This document shows, piece by piece, positions 58,441 to 64,000 of a stretch of 64,000 nt of DNA. How positions within the stretch are numbered: position 1 is the stretch's first letter; every line of letters begins with the position of its first letter. The notes beneath the pieces are model-generated. The model was given only the letters and a program-made list of their open reading frames with translations. It had not been told where the DNA came from and did no database searches. Made by a program: the position numbers and the translations under genes. Source of the stretch: Isoetes taiwanensis (lineage: Eukaryota; Streptophyta; Lycopodiopsida; Isoetales; Isoetaceae); the NCBI GenBank assembly GCA_021234155.1, contig JAJEKV010000171.1, positions 304,978-368,977 on the forward strand. The letters are read 5' to 3'.

Positions 58441-61400
58441 ACTATCAGTAGGGAACTTCGACGGCGTTTGGGCGATTGCCTCCTTTTGATTGAGTCTGCG
58501 GGGCTGGTTGGTCGGTGGCTCTTGGTGGTGGGGGATTGGGCCCGGTTAGCGGGTAACTCGGCCCATCTTCACGTACATGCTACGGTGGGTTGGCATTCAC
58601 ACATAAGTTTTGACTCAACCTAAGCTGGCCGCTTGATCAGCGGGGAGTTCACATTCGTTAATCTCTAGCACAGGGGTTAATGCAGGAAAATTCAAAGTGC
58701 AGATCCATATTGATCATAAGAAGGTATAAAAGAGAGTTATTGGGATACCACGGATCACAAAGAAGATTAGTTTAAGTAGTGCTAGAAAATAATAATAAAG
58801 ACCATAGAGAGAAGAAAATCTTTTTATTATAAAAGTGAAATATGATTACATCGAGTTATATTCTTAAGCAAAACTTAGGGTCATAATGTACAAAAGTAGT
58901 GATTACAAACATATTTTAGCCATAAAGAATTTTACATTCAACAACTTTTAGTGAATACATGCCAGCCATGAAGGAAAAACTGAAAAGATTAAGACTAGAG
59001 TTTGCCAAAGGGTAGGGGATGGAATACGGCTTTCCGTCGGCTCTTACTACCTTATAAGCGAGGCCCATGCCTGGACCTAATGACATGCTGGTAGTCCATG
59101 GTGGGATTAATGATGAGGAGGTTAAAAAGATCTCGTGGCATAAGAAAATCTGCCATAAGTGCTCATTAGCGTCGGCATAAGCTTCATGCCTTGTCATCTC
59201 CCGGTAATCCCAAGTTAAATTGAAGAGTTTCAACGCAAAATGTTGAAGGCCGTTCTCGGAGAATGTTGACCACTTCAATTCTTTAGCAGTGGATCATGGG
59301 GCTCTCCTCCCACAACAAAGTTCCCCTTCTTAGAAGTCATCTTCTCGATCACGGATACTCACCATGGCGTTGAGTGCGTAGTCAATTAGGAGGTCAGTCA
59401 TCCTGCATTATGTCATTGGTGATTAGTTCCTCGATCTGCTGCGAGATCATGAATGCACAAGGCAGCGACAGGAATGAATATACAATATCAGGAGCGTTTC
59501 CCATACTCCTAAACTCTAATAGATACAAAGAGGATAGTATGTGGGGGAAAAAACAATTTAATTGTATTCAACAATACAATAATCATAATTAAGAAAATGG
59601 CACATATATTGTAGTATGGCTAAGGAAAAAAAAAAATTGCCAAACCAAAATTTACAACTATCACAGCGATTACAAGATCGTAATAAAATGTCTAGAACTA
59701 GGGTTCTTCTCTTCTTCCATGAGGTGGTGGCGTGATGATCGATGGCTATTAACAAAGTCACCCACAGGTCCATTTGGCAGGCGCAATGGAGGCAACCTCG
59801 GGCGGTAAGTGACTGACCAATGGGGCGCCCGTGGGGCTTCATACTCATCCATGGTGCAATATCCTGCCCCAATGCGGTGGGGCAAGATCCCGTCGAGCAG
59901 TGCGTGAAATGGCGTGCGATAGGGGGAAGCTTCTTGTGCCACCTTGCCAGTATTGGAAAAACACGGAGGGTCCACCATGAAGCCCGGCCTCGGCCTAAGT
60001 CGGGCTACAAAAGGACTTGCCCAAGCTGCTGGGAAGGCGGGTGAGAAGCGGGTGAAATTCTAACACCTTCCTTGTGGGGTCTCATAAATGGCGACAACCT
60101 CTTTATCTAAGTCCATAGGGACTTCTTCTTCCTTAATTCCTCCTACTCTTCCTTCAAATGGCGGGGATTATGGTATAGATCCTCTTCCTCCTCATCAGAA
60201 CGGAGAGGAACCCGACCATATTAATATTTGGGACATAGAGCCCATAGGCGTAAAGGCATCGGTGAAAGCGGGATGGTGGATCTGTAACACCGGTTCCGGC
60301 CCGTAGTAACAAAGGTTTGGTAGGCTCCTATAATCTCGATGAAATTGGGTAAAACATTTGTACCTCTGGGGAAGGTCAATAGGAGTAAAGTCGATGAAAT
60401 CATCCATGCGATTACTTCTGCTAACTCATAGAGTACACATGGTCGCTGCGGCGTCGCTTAAACCCGGCCACCATGTGATGAAGTCGAGGATGATATCATC
60501 AAGAGGAAAGATACTCTTGCCCTTGGTGATACCTGGCGGGAATTAAGCGTCTAACCGGACAAGCGTCCGACTTGTTCAGGCGTGGTGGCATCTCCCTCGC
60601 ATAGCTACTTCCAGGACGAAGTCACCCATGCCTATGTGCTCATCCTCGCCGTCTCGAGGAAGACTTCGGAAGTTTGCCTTTCTCTGCGGCAATGTCTCAT
60701 CCTCAACATCTTGATCCATGAGGATGGTAGTGCAAAACCTTCAAGATATTATTAAGCCCAGTCTTGAACAATTTGTTTTACCCCATCTAAGCTTGCCCTT
60801 GAGGCATCATATCGTGGGTGTCACCCCTAGCATATCTCCGGACTACATCCAGGATTCTAGATACAGAAGAAAAGCGGGGAGGTTAAGCAAAAGAATTACC
60901 GCGAGGAGGAGCATCTCCTACGTGTAAAAGCTATAGGAATCAGAGCATAGTCACGAGGTCTTGCATGCATATTAGAGATGAGGTCAAAGCTGGCATAGAA
61001 AGAAGAGTACGTAAAAGGTCAAAAGGGCACTGTTGTGGATCCCATGCTCTCCATCACGGTACCATGCAAGTAGATTGATTGCGACCGTAGGCATTTGGAA
61101 GAAGGAGGGAGGAAGATAAAGGATATGGACAATTGAAAATGAAACCCTAGAGATCCTTTTAACACCTTTTATTTATCTTGGCGTCGGCATTTTAGGTACA
61201 TAACGAGGAGACCCGAGGAATGTAGATTTTTATTTAATATAACAAAAATAGTTACAATGCGAGACATTCTCAAAACCCACTAGGGCGCTCTCCTCGAATC
61301 TGAATTGGGGCCAAATCCTTTGGCATTATAGTGACTCTCTTTGCGTGGATAGCCCAAGATTTTGCATCACCAAAAGTGCCACTAAGTAAACTACGCAGCC

Positions 61401-63419
61401 CCACGAAGTGCTAGGATAGCAAAGTGCAGGCGGAGGTGGGATTTTTTGAACTCTTGGGCTATCTGCGAACTAACCTTTGAAAAGCTGACTTTCGTGTCGG
61501 AAGTTCGTGGTCTTACGGAACTACGGATCTCCGTAAGGCGAGAAACCTACATGCGGTGGGGCTTCCTCGATTGGGCGGGGTTGGAAGTCGAGGCCAACTG
61601 GCCGTGGTATCGTCTTGGCCCCAACAACGGAATTGAAGGGAGGCATCCGCCGCTCACTTCCATTTGGAACTTCATGCGTTCTTCCCAAAAGCTCGACAAC
61701 CTTCAACTTCTCCTAGCAATAAACGGCTGCTGGACTTTCGAGACTCACCGGCTTTTCTCGTGTTTAATGGGCATCATCCGTCACGGTTTGGCCCTGCTGG
61801 AGTCCACGGTCCCCATTACCACCTTAGTCCTACGCTTCATTTCTTGTGAGACCTTCTCCTCTTTCCCTTTGGATTCTTTCCGATCGCCGAGGAACTCTCT
61901 AAGCTCTTCGGAAGTGAGGCTTCAACCTCCGTCGCAGATGGATTCTACAATCGCGGCCCGAAGGAGTTCCGCATGTGGTATCGATTAGATTCGTGGCTCC
62001 ATATCAATGCGAGATAAAATCGTCTGATAATCCAGAATGATGTCGGAATCTCTCCCCATGAAGCTCTGGGAGCTTCATGCCACTCATATGGAAGCTCGGG
62101 ATTCCCTTTTTACCATCAATGTGGCTGACTCCATCTCCCTGAATACCTATACTCTGGAGCCTCGAGGCCGCAGTATCGGCTCGTTCCACCCTGCTGAGGT
62201 CATCCTCCCTGGCCCAAGTTCGGATCACAGTGCGGCCTCTGTTCTTATGTCCTCCTCCTCAGAACCTGTCCCTCACATTGGAGGGTAAAGGCTGTCATAA
62301 GTGGGTTGCTCGACTATGTGATATAGGGAAGTGTCGAGGAATTCAACCTAACGAAAAGCTTGACTCAGGAAATGTGTGAAGTATATTGGATACAAGATTT
62401 ATCCTAAGCGTGTTAGCAAATGTTTACCAACTCACCAGTATGTCGATCAAAGGCGGTCGGTAGCCATGTCTTTACATGTGATTAGGCATAAATTTGGGCT
62501 ATGGTGAGGCTAGCGGGGTCCACCGGTACTCACCCAGGTGAGTGGCCATAACTATGGCCCGGGGTCTAAGGGCGGTGGCGGTGAGCGCTTGCGGTTAGGA
62601 AGACAATAGAGGCGCTTCTGGATGAAAGGCGGTAAAAGAAAAACCAAGGTGGAGAGCAAGTCGAGATGGTAGCTATGGCGGTAGTCGGACTACTGAGCGG
62701 AGAGTCTTTGTATAAAACAAAGGAGGGAGCAAAAAGTTAACGGCCGCTAACCTTTAAATTTTTAAAGTTTTCTTGTTATTTTTTATATAAAAATAATTAT
62801 CTGTGAAATCTGTGAATCTGATCGGTATGACATTATCTGTATCCTCCATGATCGTCGATAAAAGCCGAGGTTGACTTCGGGAATACCTCCTTGACCCGCC
62901 TTTTCACTTTTGCTGATGGCCCTCCTGGGGTATTTGGATAACTGCACGATCTAGCTGGAACCACTTTGCTTCCCATCTGGAACTACCTACAAAAGTGCCT
63001 CGAACTTAGATTCCTCCGGTGGTTTAAACCTCTCGGCTTTACAATCTACTACATCAACCTAGCACAGAGCCAGAGCATCAAAGGCTAAACAATCACACTG
63101 AAGCCCAGGCTCCCACCTAACTCACAAGACTAGCGAGTTGGGGTTTTGGTGGGTGCTATGATTTCGACAACGAGAATCACGGCTCTGACTCTGTGGCGGC
63201 TCAGCGAAGGAACATATGACGCTCGGTAGTATACACTCTGAGGACTTTCCTCCCATGACAACCATCTCACCATGGCCAGGGGCCCTCAGGTCTGCTTTCC
63301 GGGCATCAGGAGATGCTCGAGTGTGAAGGACACGGAGGGTCATGCATTACGCCTTCAATGGGACTCCTATGTCGCGGAGCGTGGATACAAGGTTAGCACA
63401 TGCGGCCTTAATCATATCA
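58441..63419. other. 5 kb between gypsy gag and the right LTR, unexplained
   Basis: Too long for an ordinary gypsy leader. Open pieces exist on both strands: 58916-59278 minus (MKWSTFSENGLQHFALKLFN...), 59670-59978 minus (proline-rich), 60088-60306 plus (MATTSLSKSIGTSSSLIPPT...), 61446-61988 plus (180 codons) and 62037-62288 plus. None has a motif I recognise. A/T tracts at 58720-58880 and 62740-62800 separate G+C-richer blocks. It may be another nested element, captured host sequence, or an expanded leader. Confidence 0.4.
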
Positions 63420-64000
63420 TAAATACCACCCACGAGGCAGCATCCATCAGGCGGTAACATCCAAATGGTATCATGCTAGGGCTTTTGAAACCCACAGGTT
63501 TCTACGAGACTCCCGAGACTCGATTGAGGATCATTGGCGGCTGAGTCTCAGAGATCGGCGGGCCGAGATCTTGGCGTGGCGTTGGCTGGCATGGAGACAC
63601 AGCAATGGGGTTGTCCACTCCATCCGCCCCTCATGCACACTGCAGTTGAGTCGAGATCATTCTATGGCATCACTGTAGCCTTGGGAGCCTTGGGACTCAA
63701 GGCACATCACTTGCCGAGGAGGGCCTACTCGGGGTTCATAGCGCCCCAGTCCAGGTGGGCGGTCGGGGAAGATGGCTGTCCCTTCAGGATCACGGTGGTT
63801 CCATGGGTGACTGAAAGTCGTGCGCATCAGCGACCCAGCATCCATGCAGAACCCTCTGCCTAAATCTACTCAAATACGAAATTTTATACGGGTACACCTG
63901 CACCAGGGAGTGTCGGACCATACCCACGACCCTCTATGCTGTGGCTATCATGACCCTGTAGCCCTTTGTAGGGTCAGGGAGCCTTGTGTTACATTTTGGG
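63420..64000 (-). repeat. 5' LTR of the gypsy element, cut by window end
   Basis: Matches the left LTR over GCATCCATC...GGTAACATC, TTGGCGTGGC, GGTTGTCCACTCCATCC, GATCACGGTGGTTCCATGG and GCGACCC...GCATCCAT. It diverges by many small indels, so the insertion is old or the two LTRs belong to different copies. Confidence 0.7.

Larger units (their letters stand above)
44550..64000 (-). mobile_element. Ty3/gypsy LTR retrotransposon with chromodomain, interrupted; runs off window
   Basis: Coding order on the minus strand is gag (58.3-57.6 kb), protease (57.4), RT (57.0-56.1), RNase H (55.9-55.6), integrase (55.3-55.0, then 47.48-46.95) and chromodomain (46.75-46.6). This is the gypsy order with a chromovirus-type C-terminus. 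Direct repeats at ~44.55-45.29 and ~63.42-64.0 kb are the LTRs; the right one continues beyond the window. A polypurine tract lies beside the left LTR. The integrase core is split by the 7.5 kb insertion at 47485-55008. Without it the element is about 12 kb. All genes are broken. Confidence 0.85.

Noticed and set aside
61446-61988. 180-codon frame as a conserved gene
   Set aside because: No recognisable domain, alternative frames open on the other strand, and it lies inside retroelement sequence; kept only as part of the unexplained region.
63466-63482. TGGTATCATGC as a primer-binding site
   Set aside because: It is on the + strand inside LTR-homologous sequence, the wrong orientation for a minus-strand element.

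Overview
The window reads as nuclear DNA from a land plant with a large, transposon-dominated genome. The evidence is a plant-type thymidine kinase gene with four exons and GT-AG introns, a Mutator-like element with a FAR1-like transposase and SWIM zinc finger, a plant L1 LINE with a DUF4283-type ORF1, a Ty3/gypsy element with chromodomain, and a captured plant HPt (AHP) gene fragment. A fern or other seed-free plant is my guess, but the sequence does not settle it. No rRNA, tRNA, CRISPR or bacterial gene structure is visible.

Layout. 1-956 and 9383-10011 are two halves of one non-LTR retrotransposon (LINE-A, + strand). They are separated by an 8.4 kb DNA transposon (T1, about 957-9382) with short G-rich terminal inverted repeats. 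T1 carries a decayed zinc-finger ORF, a long transposase-like ORF of a family I cannot place in a named plant superfamily, a small reverse-strand ORF whose N-terminus resembles the histone H3 tail, and a nested hAT-like MITE (3686-4391). At 10964-21627 lies a complete Mutator-like element (MULE) with ~300 bp terminal inverted repeats and a perfect 9 bp target duplication. It carries a FAR1-like transposase (minus strand), a captured fragment of a histidine phosphotransfer protein gene, another captured gene-like fragment, and a 2.7 kb inverted array built from a motif also present in its own termini.

24838-26094 is the only gene I judge intact: thymidine kinase, 229 residues over four exons, with a TATA box and an E2F-like site upstream. 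A ~2 kb duplication (26.8-28.9 and 30.4-32.4 kb) follows. It contains an 86 bp micro-inversion and has a LINE 3' fragment between its copies. 33.8-42.2 kb is an L1 LINE on the minus strand with a 27-base poly-A tail and a probable 13 bp target duplication; a 546 bp fold-back MITE sits at its ORF1. From ~44.55 kb to the window end is a minus-strand Ty3/gypsy retrotransposon: LTR, polypurine tract, chromodomain, integrase, RNase H, RT, protease, gag, long leader, LTR. Its integrase core is split by a further ~7.5 kb element with ~25 bp inverted ends (47485-55008).

Overall this is a stack of nested insertions of different ages around one housekeeping S-phase gene. Nearly all element genes have stops or frameshifts. 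Many changes are transitions, as expected from methylation-driven decay. Family assignments are from motif recognition only; no search was run.
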